From Nocardioides massiliensis (GTDB lineage: Bacteria > Actinomycetota > Actinomycetes > Propionibacteriales > Nocardioidaceae): a stretch of 64,000 bases of DNA. Positions 17,264 to 26,059 of the stretch are shown one piece after another. The notes beneath the pieces were generated by a model that saw nothing but the letters and a program-made list of their open reading frames with translations, had not been told where the DNA came from and did not search any database. The position numbers and the translations under genes were made by a program. Positions within the stretch are counted from its first letter, which is position 1. Every line of letters begins with the position of its first letter. The stretch covers positions 2,356,001 through 2,420,000 of the forward strand of contig NZ_JAUSQM010000001.1 in the NCBI RefSeq assembly GCF_030811215.1. Reading direction: 5' to 3'.

Positions 17264-18529
17264 TCACGGGCTGACGGGGCCTCCGTCCGCCGTGTCGGGC
17301 CCCGTCGGCGTCCGGAAGTCGCGCAGCGGACGGTTGGTGGCCGCCACCGCCACGACACCGGCGAGCGCGAGCAGCCCACCGCCGGTCATCGCCATGGCGG
17401 GGGAGAGGGCCGAGCCCATCACCCCCGCGCGGAAGTTGCCGACCTCGGGGCCCGCGACGCCGACGACCTGCTCGACCGAGCTGACCCGGCCGCGTACGGC
17501 GTCAGGCGTGGCGAGCTGCAGCAGGCTCGCGCGCGACACGACGCTGACGGTGTCAGCGGCGCCGGCGACGGCCAGGAGCGCGAGGAGCAGCGGGAGGGAG
17601 CCCGCCAACCCGACCCCGGCCAGGGCGACGCACCAGACGCCCGCCGCCCACAGCTGCATCGTCCCAAGGCGACGCTGCCGCACCACCCAACCCGACAGCA
17701 GGCCGGCGACCAACCCGCCGACGGCCACCGAGCTGACGAACAGGCCCAGCGTGCGCGGGTCCCCGCCGAAGCGGTCCTCGTTGATCGCCGGGAACAACGC
17801 CATCGGCATCGCCAGCACCGTCGCCGACAGGTCGGTCCAGAACGCTCCCGCCACGACCTTGGTCCGCGCGACGAACCCGATGCCCTCACGCACCAGCCGC
17901 AAGCCGGTGACGCTCGTGTCCGGCGCCCGCTCCGGTCGCATCGACGGCAGCCGGGCCACGCCGTACAACGAGACGACGAATGCCACCGCCTCGACCAGGT
18001 ACGCCGTGGCCAGACCGCCCTCCGCGATCGCGACGCCGGCGACGGCCGGTCCGGCGAGCATGCTCGCCTGGAAGCTCAGGTGCATGAGCGCGATCCCGGC
18101 GCCGACCCGCGCGGGCGGGAGCAGCCGGGGGATCAGCGTCCGGCGCGCCGGCGCGCCGAGGGACGTCGCGGTGGTCTGCACCGCCAGCACCCCGAGGAGC
18201 AGGGCGAGCGAGCCCACGTCGAGGAAGGCCTGGGCGACCAGACCGAGTGAGGTGACCCAGGCGATCGCGGTCGTCCAGACGACGAGTCGCTTGCGGTCGG
18301 TGAGGTCGGCCAGCACCCCGCCGACCAGGGTCATCACGACCATCGGGACCGCGTGCACGAGCCCGACGACCCCGACCCACAGCGGGCTGCCGGTGAGCTC
18401 CCACACCTGGTAGAGCACCGTCACGGAGGCGACCTGGCGGCCGAAGCCCTGGGCCGAGGTGCCGATCCACAGCCGGCGGTAGTCGGCACTCTCGCGCAGC
18501 GGCCGGATGTCCGCGAACGCGCGCCTCAC
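17264..18529 (-). CDS. Major facilitator superfamily transporter
   Basis: A 421-residue integral membrane protein with about twelve hydrophobic segments. It belongs to the MFS group resembling EntS-like exporters: the LADLTDRKRLVVWT loop after helix 2 matches the MFS motif A position. Substrate is unknown; drug or siderophore export is the usual role. The GTG start is followed by ADIRPLRESADYRRLWIG, typical of the group. It interrupts the ddl-thiL order seen in mycobacteria. Confidence 0.88.
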   Translation of the reverse strand: MRRAFADIRPLRESADYRRLWIGTSAQGFGRQVASVTVLYQVWELTGSPLWVGVVGLVHAVPMVVMTLVGGVLADLTDRKRLVVWTTAIAWVTSLGLVAQAFLDVGSLALLLGVLAVQTTATSLGAPARRTLIPRLLPPARVGAGIALMHLSFQASMLAGPAVAGVAIAEGGLATAYLVEAVAFVVSLYGVARLPSMRPERAPDTSVTGLRLVREGIGFVARTKVVAGAFWTDLSATVLAMPMALFPAINEDRFGGDPRTLGLFVSSVAVGGLVAGLLSGWVVRQRRLGTMQLWAAGVWCVALAGVGLAGSLPLLLALLAVAGAADTVSVVSRASLLQLATPDAVRGRVSSVEQVVGVAGPEVGNFRAGVMGSALSPAMAMTGGGLLALAGVVAVAATNRPLRDFRTPTGPDTADGGPVSP

Positions 18530-18578
18530 GAGGGTGCGAGCGGGGGGAGCACGAGCGGGAGGTGCCTGGGCGCGGGCG

Positions 18579-18815
18579 TCAGATGTGCACGATGGGGCAG
18601 GTCAGCGTGCGCGTGATGCCGTCGAGCGTCTGCACCTTCGCCACCACCAGCTTGCCGAGCTCGTCGACGTTGCGCGCCTCGGCGCGCACGATGACGTCGT
18701 ACGGGCCGGTCACGTCCTCGGCGAGGGTGACGCCCTTGACCTCGGAGATCGCCCGTGCCACGTCCGCGGCCTTCCCGACGTCGGTCTGGATGAGGATGTA
18801 GGCCTGGACGACCAT
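18579..18815 (-). CDS. Stand-alone Lrp/AsnC ligand-binding (RAM) domain protein
   Basis: A 78-residue protein containing only the alpha-beta effector domain of Lrp/AsnC regulators (MVVQAYILIQTDVG to LTCPIVHI) without the DNA-binding helix-turn-helix. Such proteins oligomerise and bind amino acids, and may modulate full-length Lrp proteins. The ATG at 18815 is preceded on its strand by GCAGGAGTCCTC (an AGGAG site), so a longer frame to 18851 is not used. It lies 49 bp upstream of the MFS stop-distal end on the same strand and may be unlinked. Confidence 0.85.
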   Translation of the reverse strand: MVVQAYILIQTDVGKAADVARAISEVKGVTLAEDVTGPYDVIVRAEARNVDELGKLVVAKVQTLDGITRTLTCPIVHI

Positions 18816-18922
18816 GAGGACTCCTGCGGGTCGCGGGTGGGGGACCGGCACAACCTACCTGCTCTGCGAACCCGTCGGAACACGCCGCGGGGGTGCCGGT
18901 ACGCCGTCCGGCATCGGGTTGG

Positions 18923-19897
18923 ATGGACGTCATGGATGGAGCACAGGACGGCCAGACCCTCGCCGACCATGGGGAGTTCGCCGTCATCGGCGCGATCACG
19001 CAGGCGATCCGCGAGGCCCGCGCGCCCGGCGAGGACGTCCTGGTCGGCCCCGGCGACGACGCGGCCGTCCTGCGCGTGCGCACGGGCCACGTGGTGGTCT
19101 CCAGCGACCTGCTCGTGGAGGACCGGCACTTCCGCCGGGCGTGGACCTCGGCGTACGACGTGGGGCGGCGCGCGGCCGCGCAGAACCTCGCCGACATCGC
19201 GGCGATGGGTGGCACCGCGACGTGGCTCACCGTGGGTCTGGCGGCGCCCGGCGACACTCCGGTGGAGTGGGTCCGCGACCTCGCGCGCGGGCTGGCCGAG
19301 GAGGCGGCGCTGGTGGGGGCCGATGTGGTCGGCGGTGACCTCACCCAGTCCGGCGAGATCATGATCGCGGTGACGGTCATGGGCGCCTGCGCCCAGGCGC
19401 CGGTGCTGCGCGACGGCGCCCGTGCGGGCGACGTCGTCGCGCTGGCCGGCCGACAGGGCTGGTCGGCCGCCGGCCTCGCGGTGCTGAGCCGGGGGTTCCG
19501 CTCACCCCGCACGGTGGTCGAGGCGCACCGCCGCCCCGAGCCGCCGTACGCCGCCGGACCGGAGGCCGCCCGTGCCGGGGCGACGGCGATGATCGACGTC
19601 TCCGACGGACTGCTGGCCGACCTCGGTCACGTCGCGACGGCGAGCGGGGTCGCCATCGACATCGACTCGACCGTCTTCGAGATCCCCGAGCCGCTGCACG
19701 CCGTGGGGGCCGCGCTCGGCGCCGACCCGCTGGCGTTCATCCTCACCGGGGGCGAGGACCACAGCCTGGTGGCGTGCTTCGAGAACGCCGCCGACGTCCC
19801 CGACGGCTGGCTCCGGATCGGCCGGGTCGTCGCGGGGTCCGGAGTCACGGTCGACGGCGAGCCGCGGTCCGAGGCCGGGGGCTGGACGCACTTCTGA
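18923..19897 (+). CDS. thiL: Thiamine-monophosphate kinase
   Basis: About 324 residues. It phosphorylates thiamine monophosphate to the diphosphate cofactor using ATP. PurM-like fold motifs include GPGDDAAV, SSDLLVEDRHF, AAQNLADIAAMG, VGGDLTQ and MIDVSDGLLADLGH (Mg/ATP ligands). Start is uncertain: ATGs at 18923 and 18932 are both possible and neither has a strong ribosome site. The same place beside rpmB is seen in mycobacteria (without the intervening ung). No TPP riboswitch is visible upstream. Confidence 0.95.
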   Translation: MDVMDGAQDGQTLADHGEFAVIGAITQAIREARAPGEDVLVGPGDDAAVLRVRTGHVVVSSDLLVEDRHFRRAWTSAYDVGRRAAAQNLADIAAMGGTATWLTVGLAAPGDTPVEWVRDLARGLAEEAALVGADVVGGDLTQSGEIMIAVTVMGACAQAPVLRDGARAGDVVALAGRQGWSAAGLAVLSRGFRSPRTVVEAHRRPEPPYAAGPEAARAGATAMIDVSDGLLADLGHVATASGVAIDIDSTVFEIPEPLHAVGAALGADPLAFILTGGEDHSLVACFENAADVPDGWLRIGRVVAGSGVTVDGEPRSEAGGWTHF

Positions 19898-19921
19898 ATG
19901 GCGCCCGCCGGGCACGTTGAA

Positions 19922-19961
19922 CGTCGAAGGGCCGCCCCGCGGACGGGACGGCCCTTCGACG
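19922..19961. terminator. Bidirectional terminator thiL/rpmB
   Basis: A perfect 13-bp stem CGTCGAAGGGCCG/CGGCCCTTCGACG with a 14-nt loop, placed between the convergent stops of thiL and rpmB. Confidence 0.8.
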
Positions 19962-19975
19962 AGTTGTCGCTCAGG

Positions 19976-20161
19976 TCAGCGCGAGACCTTGCCGGCCTTC
20001 AGGCAGCCGGTGCAGACGTTGACCCGCTTGGGGGTGCCGTCGATGGTCGCGCGGACGCGCTGGATGTTGGGGTTGAAGCGGCGCTTGGTGATCTTGCGGG
20101 ACCACGGCCGGTTGTTACCGAAGCCCGGCTTCTTGGCGCAGATGTCGCAGACGGCAGCCAC
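19976..20161 (-). CDS. rpmB: 50S ribosomal protein L28
   Basis: A 61-residue large-subunit protein. The N-terminus VAAVCDICAKKPGFGNN and the late CTGC make a four-cysteine zinc-type (C+) L28, so zinc-dependent paralogue switching is possible in the genome. The GTG at 20161 gives the correct N-terminus, and an AGGAG lies upstream on the minus strand. It is divergent from the DAK2 protein gene, the usual arrangement in Firmicutes and actinobacteria. Confidence 0.97.
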   Translation of the reverse strand: MAAVCDICAKKPGFGNNRPWSRKITKRRFNPNIQRVRATIDGTPKRVNVCTGCLKAGKVSR

Positions 20162-20290
20162 CGTGGCACTCCTGGGGATCTCGAGAATCAGAACGGGGTC
20201 CCGGCGTACGCCGGGCAACCGCAACAGGATAACGAAGTGTCCCCGGTGAGGCGAATCGAGCCCTCGTCCGGCGTCCCGGGCGGTCCCCGG

Positions 20291-20323
20291 GCAGCCCCCG
20301 GGCAGCCCCCGGGCAGCCCCCGG
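20291..20323. repeat. Three 11-bp GC tandem repeats upstream of the DAK2 gene
   Basis: GCAGCCCCCGG occurs three times without spacers (20291, 20302, 20313) in the rpmB/DAK2 divergent region. The unit is not a multiple of 3. It may be slippage-prone and alter promoter spacing. TAGGGT at 20343-20348 just downstream is a possible -10 for the DAK2 gene. Confidence 0.8.
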
Positions 20324-20416
20324 GCGTGGGGGGTGCGATGTCCTAGGGTGATCGCGCACACGCCGTAGCGCAAGCCGCGACGCCGCTCGGACCCACAGGA
20401 GCAGGAGGCCAGGGAC

Positions 20417-22105
20417 GTGGACCACGACGCGCCCGCGCCCGGTGTGCGTGCGTCCCTGCCGCCGGTCGACCAGGTGGGCTCGCTCGATCTCGCGGTCGTC
20501 ACCCGGTTCTGCGACCTGGCCGTCGACCGGCTGGCCGAGGCGCGCGAGGAGATCGACGCCCTCAACGTCTACCCGGTGCCGGACGGCGACACCGGCACCA
20601 ACATGTACCTCACCTTCCAGGCGGCCCGCGACGCGATGCTCGCCGCGACCGGCGGTGACCCCGACGCAGACCTGAGCACGGCGCTGACGGCGCTGGGCCG
20701 CGGCGCGTTGCTGGGCGCGCGCGGCAACTCCGGCGTGATCCTGTGCCAGGTGATCGCGGCGTTCGCCGGGCGGATCGCGGCCGCCCAGGTCGGTGACCGC
20801 ACGGCGGAGGTCTTCGCCGAGGCACTGGTGGCGGCGACCGAGGCGAGCTATGCCGCGGTCGGCGACCCGGTGGAGGGCACCATCTTGTCGGTGGCCCGCG
20901 CGGCCAGCGACGCTGCTCGCGCCGTGGCCGCGGTGCCCACGACCCGGTTGGGCCACGTCATCGGCGCCGCCGCGACCGCAGCGCGCGAGGCACTGGCGCG
21001 CACGCCGGAGCAGCTGCCGGTGCTGCGCGACGCCGGCGTCGTCGACGCCGGCGGCCGTGGCCTGTGCGTGGTCCTCGACGCGGCCGAGTCCGCGATCACC
21101 GGCAAGCGCGCGGTCGGGTCGACCTTCCGGCTCGGCGAGCCACGCCGGATCCCCGTGCCGTTGCCGAGCGGCGATCTGACTGCGGAGGGACCGGCCTACG
21201 AGGTGATGTACCTCCTCGACGCCGACGACGCGTCGATCCCCGAGCTGCGCCGCACCCTGCGCAGCCTGGGGGACTCGCTCGTCGTCGTGGGGGGTGACGG
21301 GCTCTGGAACGTCCACGTCCACGTCGACGACGTGGGGGCCGCGATCGAGGCGGGGCTCGTCGCCGGTCGCCCGCGCCGGGTGAAGGTGACGCACTTCGCC
21401 GAGCAGATCGGGCGTGCGCGTGCCGTCGTCCCGACCGATCGGAAGGGCCGCAAGGTCGTGGTCGTCGCAGCAGGCCCCGGCCTGGCGGAGCTCTTCGCGG
21501 AGTGCGGTGCCGTCGTGGTCAGCGGCGGGCCGGGTCGGCGGCCCTCGACCGGTGACCTGCTGCAGGCCATCACCGGGTCCGGCGCGGCCGAGGTGGTCGT
21601 GCTGCCCAACGACGGCGACTCGGTGCGGGTGGCGGAGGCTGCTGCCCGCACCGCCGAGACCGACCACGACGTACGCGTCGCGGTCGTGCCGACGACCGCC
21701 CAGGTCCAGGGCCTGGCCGCCCTCGCCGTCCACGAGCCCGGCCGCAGCTTCGAGCAGGACCTGGTCCAGATGACGGCCTCGGCCCGGCACGCGCGCCACG
21801 GCGCGGTGACCGTGGCGGTCAAGGAGGCGATGACCACGGCGGGTGCCTGCCGGCCCGGTGACGTCCTGGGCGCGATCGAGGGCGACTTCGTGGAGGTGGG
21901 AGCCGACCTCTACGCCGTGGCCGTGACCGTGCTCGAGCGGCTGCTCGGCGGGGGTGGGGAGCTGGTCACGATCGTCGCGGGGGTCGACGGAGCCGAGCTC
22001 GCCGGGCGCTGCGCCGCGCACCTGGAGGCCACCCATCCGACCGTCGACGTCGTCGTCTACGAGGGCGGGCAGGAGCGCTACCCGCTGCTCGTCGCGGTCG
22101 AGTGA
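20417..22105 (+). CDS. DAK2 domain-containing protein (YloV/FakA-like)
   Basis: A 562-residue protein. The N-terminal DhaL-like ATP-binding domain (about 25-200) has NVYPVPDGDTGTNMYLT with the Asp/metal site and GARGNSGVIL. The middle and C-terminal regions match the YloV extension. In Firmicutes FakA of this build phosphorylates fatty acids bound to FakB (DegV) proteins; no DegV gene is visible here. The GTG start is preceded by CAGGAGCAGGAGG. Its stop overlaps the recG start (TGATG), repeating the conserved yloV-recG linkage. Confidence 0.9.
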   Translation: MDHDAPAPGVRASLPPVDQVGSLDLAVVTRFCDLAVDRLAEAREEIDALNVYPVPDGDTGTNMYLTFQAARDAMLAATGGDPDADLSTALTALGRGALLGARGNSGVILCQVIAAFAGRIAAAQVGDRTAEVFAEALVAATEASYAAVGDPVEGTILSVARAASDAARAVAAVPTTRLGHVIGAAATAAREALARTPEQLPVLRDAGVVDAGGRGLCVVLDAAESAITGKRAVGSTFRLGEPRRIPVPLPSGDLTAEGPAYEVMYLLDADDASIPELRRTLRSLGDSLVVVGGDGLWNVHVHVDDVGAAIEAGLVAGRPRRVKVTHFAEQIGRARAVVPTDRKGRKVVVVAAGPGLAELFAECGAVVVSGGPGRRPSTGDLLQAITGSGAAEVVVLPNDGDSVRVAEAAARTAETDHDVRVAVVPTTAQVQGLAALAVHEPGRSFEQDLVQMTASARHARHGAVTVAVKEAMTTAGACRPGDVLGAIEGDFVEVGADLYAVAVTVLERLLGGGGELVTIVAGVDGAELAGRCAAHLEATHPTVDVVVYEGGQERYPLLVAVE

Positions 22106-24270
22106 TGGCGGCAGTGTCGCCGCACACGCGGCTCAGCCAGCTCGCCGGGGGCAAGAAGGGTGGTGAGGCACTCGCCAAGCTCGGGCTCCACACCGTCGCC
22201 GATCTCCTGCACCACCACCCGCGTCGCTACGTCGCGAAGGGCGAGCTCAGCACGCTGGCCGACATGGAGCCCGACACCCATGTGAGCGTCGTGGGCCGCG
22301 TCGTCGACGCGCAGGTGCGGCCCTACACCGATCGGCGGACCAACCGCCAGGCCTTCCGCGTCGAGCTCGTCGTCGCGGTCGAGGGCGGCCGGCTGCTGCT
22401 GACCTTCTTCGACCGCCGCCAGCACATCGCCGACTGGCGGATGGACCGCTACCGCCCCGGCACCGTCGGGATCTTCTCGGGCAAGCTGGGGGAGTTCCGC
22501 GGACAGCTGCAGCTGACCCATCCCGACGCCACGACCTTCGGCAGCGAGGACGACGCCGCGCTGGAGTTCGAGCTCCAGCCCGACCTGACCCCGGTCTACC
22601 CGGCCTCGGCGAAGGTCCAGACCTGGCAGCTGCGCGACCTCGTCAAGCTCGTCCTGGAGCTGCTCGACGACTGGCCCGAGGTGGTCCCGACGTCCGTACG
22701 CCGCGCTCGCGGGCTCGTCACCGGACGTCAGGCCTTGGAGTGGATCCACCGCCCGACCGACCTGGCGCAGGTGGAGCGGTCGCAGGAGTACTGGAAGTTC
22801 GCCGAGGCGTTCACCGCCCAGACCCTGCTGGCGCGCCGCCGCGTGGCGCTGCGCTCGATCGCCAGCACGGCGCGACTGCCGCGCGAGGGCGGCCTGCTCG
22901 ACGCCTTCGACCAGCGACTGCCGTTCGAGCTCACCCAGGGACAGCAGGAGGTCTCGGCCCAGATCCTCGACGACCTCGCGCAGACACACCCGATGCAGCG
23001 CCTGCTCCAGGGCGAGGTCGGCTCCGGCAAGACCATCGTCGCACTGCGCGCGATGCTGCGCACGGTCGACGGCGGGGGACAGGCCGCGCTGCTGGCACCG
23101 ACCGAGGTCCTCGCGCAGCAGCACGCCCGCTCGCTGCGCGAGATGCTCGGCCCCCTGGCCGAGGCGGGCATGCTCGGCGGCTCCGACCAGGCGACCCGAG
23201 TCACCCTGCTCACCGGCTCGCTGCCCGCCGCGGCCCGCCGTGCCGCGCTGCTCGAGATCGCCTCCGGCGCCGCCGGCATCGTGGTCGGCACCCACGCGCT
23301 CCTGCAGGAGAAGGTCGACTTCGCCGACCTCGGCCTCGTGGTGGTCGACGAGCAGCACCGCTTCGGAGTGGAGCAGCGCGCCGAGCTGACGGCCAAGTCC
23401 GACCGGCCGCCGCACCTGCTCGTCATGACCGCGACGCCGATCCCGCGCACGGTCGCCATGACGGTCTTCGGCGACCTGGAGACGTCGCTGCTCACCGAGG
23501 TCCCGCGCGGTCGCGCCGGGGTGCAGACGACGCTGGTCCCGATCAGCGCGCGGCCGGGCTGGCTCGACCGTGCGTGGGAGCGCATCAGCGAGGAGGTCGC
23601 GGCCGGCCACCAGGCGTTCGTGCTCTGTCCCAAGATCGAGGCCGACGGCGACGACCCCGCCGGCGCTGCCGTCGAGTCGGTCGCCGACCTCCTCGCCGCC
23701 GGTCCGCTCGCGGCGCTGCGCGTGGACCGGCTGCACGGCCGACAGGCGCCGGACCACAAGGACAAGGTGATGCGCGCCTTCGCCGAGGGTGAGATCGACG
23801 TGCTCGTGTGCACGACGGTGGTGGAGGTCGGCGTCGACGTCCCCAACGCCACCGTCATGGTCGTCCTCGACGCCGACCGGTTCGGCCTGTCGCAGCTGCA
23901 CCAGATCCGGGGCCGGGTCGGGCGAGGCTCGGCCGCCGGCCTGTGCCTGCTCGTCACCCGCGTCCTGCCGGACTCGCCGTCGTTCCAGCGGTTGCAGGCG
24001 ATGGCCGACACCTCCGACGGCTTCGCGGTCGCGCAGCTCGACCTGGCCACGCGTCGCGAGGGCGACGTGCTCGGCGCGGCGCAGGCCGGCACGGCATCGG
24101 GCTTCCGCCACCTCTCGGTGGTGGCCGACGAGCACGTCATCGCCGAGGCGCGCGATGCCGCGGCCGCCTATCTCGCCGAGGACCCCGCGCTGCTGGGGGC
24201 GCCCGACCTGATGGAGGCCGTCTCGGAGCTGGAGCACAGCGGCCGCGGTGACTACCTGGAGCGCGGATGA
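22105..24270 (+). CDS. recG: ATP-dependent DNA helicase RecG
   Basis: A 721-residue branch-migration helicase that reverses stalled forks. The N-terminal wedge/OB domain covers about residues 60-150. Walker A is GEVGSGKT at 303-310, DExH is VVDEQHRFG, motif III is VMTATPIPRT, and motif VI is QLHQIRGRVGRG. Starts at GTG 22102 and ATG 22105 are adjacent; the ATG is taken. It overlaps rsmD by ATGA. Confidence 0.97.
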   Translation: MAAVSPHTRLSQLAGGKKGGEALAKLGLHTVADLLHHHPRRYVAKGELSTLADMEPDTHVSVVGRVVDAQVRPYTDRRTNRQAFRVELVVAVEGGRLLLTFFDRRQHIADWRMDRYRPGTVGIFSGKLGEFRGQLQLTHPDATTFGSEDDAALEFELQPDLTPVYPASAKVQTWQLRDLVKLVLELLDDWPEVVPTSVRRARGLVTGRQALEWIHRPTDLAQVERSQEYWKFAEAFTAQTLLARRRVALRSIASTARLPREGGLLDAFDQRLPFELTQGQQEVSAQILDDLAQTHPMQRLLQGEVGSGKTIVALRAMLRTVDGGGQAALLAPTEVLAQQHARSLREMLGPLAEAGMLGGSDQATRVTLLTGSLPAAARRAALLEIASGAAGIVVGTHALLQEKVDFADLGLVVVDEQHRFGVEQRAELTAKSDRPPHLLVMTATPIPRTVAMTVFGDLETSLLTEVPRGRAGVQTTLVPISARPGWLDRAWERISEEVAAGHQAFVLCPKIEADGDDPAGAAVESVADLLAAGPLAALRVDRLHGRQAPDHKDKVMRAFAEGEIDVLVCTTVVEVGVDVPNATVMVVLDADRFGLSQLHQIRGRVGRGSAAGLCLLVTRVLPDSPSFQRLQAMADTSDGFAVAQLDLATRREGDVLGAAQAGTASGFRHLSVVADEHVIAEARDAAAAYLAEDPALLGAPDLMEAVSELEHSGRGDYLERG

Positions 24271-24830
24271 CGCGGATCATCGCCGGCGCCGCCCGGGGCC
24301 ACCGGCTGCGCACGCCGGAGGGGAGCGTCACCCGGCCGACCGCCGACCGGGTCCGCGAGGCGCTGTTCTCCTCCCTGGAGTCCGAGCTCGGCGGGTGGGA
24401 GGACGTCCGCGTCCTCGATCTGTACGCCGGCAGCGGTGCTGTCGGACTCGAGGCCCTCTCCCGCGGCGCCGCGGCGGCGACCCTGGTCGAGCAGGACAAA
24501 CGCGTGCTGAAGGTGCTGCGCGACAACGTCCGCACCCTCGGGCTCCCCAATGCCGAGGTCGTCGCGGGCGACGTCGCACGCATCGTCGCGGCACCGGCCA
24601 AGGCGGCGTACGACGTCGTGTTCGCCGACCCGCCCTACCCGGTGACCTCGACCGCGGTCGACGCGGTGGTCGCCGCTCTGGCCGTCCACGGGTGGCTCGC
24701 CAGCGAGGCGGTGGTCGTGGTCGAGCGCGCGACCCGCAGCGACCCGCTGCAGTGGTCCGCGCCGGTCTCGGTGGTCCGCACGCGGGCCTATGGCGAGACC
24801 ACGCTTTGGTACGGTCGCGCCGACGTGTGA
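24267..24830 (+). CDS. rsmD: 16S rRNA (guanine966-N2)-methyltransferase
   Basis: A 187-residue Rossmann-fold methyltransferase that modifies G966 of 16S rRNA in the 30S subunit. Motifs are [48 protein letters not shown] (SAM binding) and FADPPYP (the catalytic D/N-PPY). It is translationally coupled to recG and sits before coaD, a widely conserved pair. Confidence 0.96.
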   Translation: MTRIIAGAARGHRLRTPEGSVTRPTADRVREALFSSLESELGGWEDVRVLDLYAGSGAVGLEALSRGAAAATLVEQDKRVLKVLRDNVRTLGLPNAEVVAGDVARIVAAPAKAAYDVVFADPPYPVTSTAVDAVVAALAVHGWLASEAVVVVERATRSDPLQWSAPVSVVRTRAYGETTLWYGRADV

Positions 24831-24885
24831 GGCATGCCCCCGCAGGTGGCCGCGGGGAGCAGCGGATCCGGGAGTGGAGGTGCGC

Positions 24886-25362
24886 GTGGGCAAGGCCGTG
24901 TGTCCGGGAACGTTCGACCCGGTGACCCTGGGGCACGTCGACATCTTCGGCCGGGCGGCTGCGCTCTTCGACGAGCTCGTCATCGCGATCGGCACCAACC
25001 CCTCCAAGCGCCGGTTGTTCTCGCCCGAGGAGCGCATCGAGATGCTCGAGGAGGCCACGGCCCACCTGCCGAACGTCTCCGTCGCCGGGTTCAGCGGCCT
25101 GCTGGTCGACTTCTGCCGCGAGCGCGACATCGCGGCGATCGTCAAGGGTCTGCGCAACGCCTCGGACTTCGACTTCGAGCTGCCGATGGCCCACATGAAC
25201 GCACGGCTGACCGGCGTCGAGACCGTCTTCGTGGCGACCGATCCCGAGCTGTCCTTCGTGTCCTCCAGCCTGGTCAAGGAGGTCGCGGCGTTCGGCGGTG
25301 ACGTCACGCCGTTCCTGTCTCCTGCGGTCCTCGAGCGGCTGCGCGCGCGCCTCGACGCATGA
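24886..25362 (+). CDS. coaD: Phosphopantetheine adenylyltransferase
   Basis: A 158-residue enzyme of coenzyme A synthesis that transfers AMP from ATP to 4'-phosphopantetheine. The nucleotidyltransferase motif [12 protein letters not shown] carries the T/HxGH site, and [13 protein letters not shown] and [12 protein letters not shown] are diagnostic. Of several in-frame starts the GTG at 24886 has GGAGG 5 nt upstream. Length fits the family. Confidence 0.97.
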   Translation: MGKAVCPGTFDPVTLGHVDIFGRAAALFDELVIAIGTNPSKRRLFSPEERIEMLEEATAHLPNVSVAGFSGLLVDFCRERDIAAIVKGLRNASDFDFELPMAHMNARLTGVETVFVATDPELSFVSSSLVKEVAAFGGDVTPFLSPAVLERLRARLDA

Positions 25363-25424
25363 GCCGGGCACGCACCGGGAATACTGGGCTGGCCCTGACG
25401 CCGTCGGGGCCGGAGGGAGCACGA

Positions 25425-25940
25425 GTGGACGTCAACGACCGGCTGGACGCGCTGCGTACCGCGATCACCGCAGCGCGCGCGATGCCGATGTCGACCTCGG
25501 TGGTGGTCAACCGCGCCGAGATGCTGCGCCTGGTCGACGAGCTGCAGGCCGCGGTCGACGAGGCCGGCGCGGAGTCGGGCCGGGTGCTCGCCGAGCGCGA
25601 CCGGCTCATCGCCGAGGCCAACGCCCAGGCCGACCAGATCATCAAGGACGCCCACTTCGAGCGCGACCGACTGGTCTCCGACACGGAGGTCTTCTCGGTC
25701 GCCCGCCGCAAGGGCGAGGCGCTGGTCATCGACGCCCAGACCGAGGCGAGCGAGCTGCGCAAGGAGACCGACGACTACGTCGACTCCTCGCTGGCGAACT
25801 TCGAGATCACGCTCGAGCGGACCCTCGAAGCGGTGCGCCGCGGCCGGGACCGGCTCGCGGGACGCGCGGCGCTCGACCGTCTCGGCGGCGACGACGTGGA
25901 CGCGATCCGGCTGCCCGAGCACCTCGAGGCCGACCGCTGA
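25425..25940 (+). CDS. sepIVA: SepIVA-like coiled-coil division protein
   Basis: A 171-residue, almost wholly helical protein. The N-terminus (LDALRTAITAARAMPMSTS) and C-terminus (DDYVDSSLANFEITLERTL, RRGRDRL) parallel, from memory, the ends of mycobacterial SepIVA (Rv2927c), a DivIVA-like septation factor, but the central coiled coil is shorter. Databases often call it an ATP synthase b-subunit-like or DivIVA protein. The GTG at 25425 has GGAGGG 7 nt upstream; an ATG at 25359 overlapping coaD is possible but has no such site. It precedes DUF177 as in mycobacteria. Confidence 0.82.
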   Translation: MDVNDRLDALRTAITAARAMPMSTSVVVNRAEMLRLVDELQAAVDEAGAESGRVLAERDRLIAEANAQADQIIKDAHFERDRLVSDTEVFSVARRKGEALVIDAQTEASELRKETDDYVDSSLANFEITLERTLEAVRRGRDRLAGRAALDRLGGDDVDAIRLPEHLEADR

Positions 25941-25984
25941 GCCACCGCTGGGCAACCGCTGGGCAACCGCTGAGCAACCGCTGG
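25941..25984. repeat. Four 11-bp tandem repeats after sepIVA
   Basis: GCCACCGCTGG, GCAACCGCTGG, GCAACCGCTGA and GCAACCGCTGG follow directly after the sepIVA stop, whose own codons (gaccgctga) resemble the unit. It is too short for a gene and out of phase with codons. Probably slippage-generated. Confidence 0.8.
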
Positions 25985-25995
25985 CCCACCGCGAT

Positions 25996-26024
25996 TTCGC
26001 GCCGGGGCCGCCCATCGGTAAACT
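25996..26024 (+). promoter_or_regulatory. Candidate promoter of DUF177-rpmF-rnc-mutM
   Basis: TTCGCG, 17 bp, TAAACT (26019-26024). The -10 is unusually AT-rich for this DNA and lies 35 bp before the DUF177 GTG. The -35 is weak. Confidence 0.4.
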
Positions 26025-26059
26025 CGTGCTGTTCTGTTGTGCCGTGACGAAGTAGGACT

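Noticed and set aside
18893-18922. TPP riboswitch before thiL
   Set aside because: No conserved thi-box helices or CUGAGA motif are visible.
19976-22036. 686-residue minus-strand frame ending in L28
   Set aside because: Only the last 61 residues are protein-like (rpmB); the rest is antisense to the DAK2 gene.
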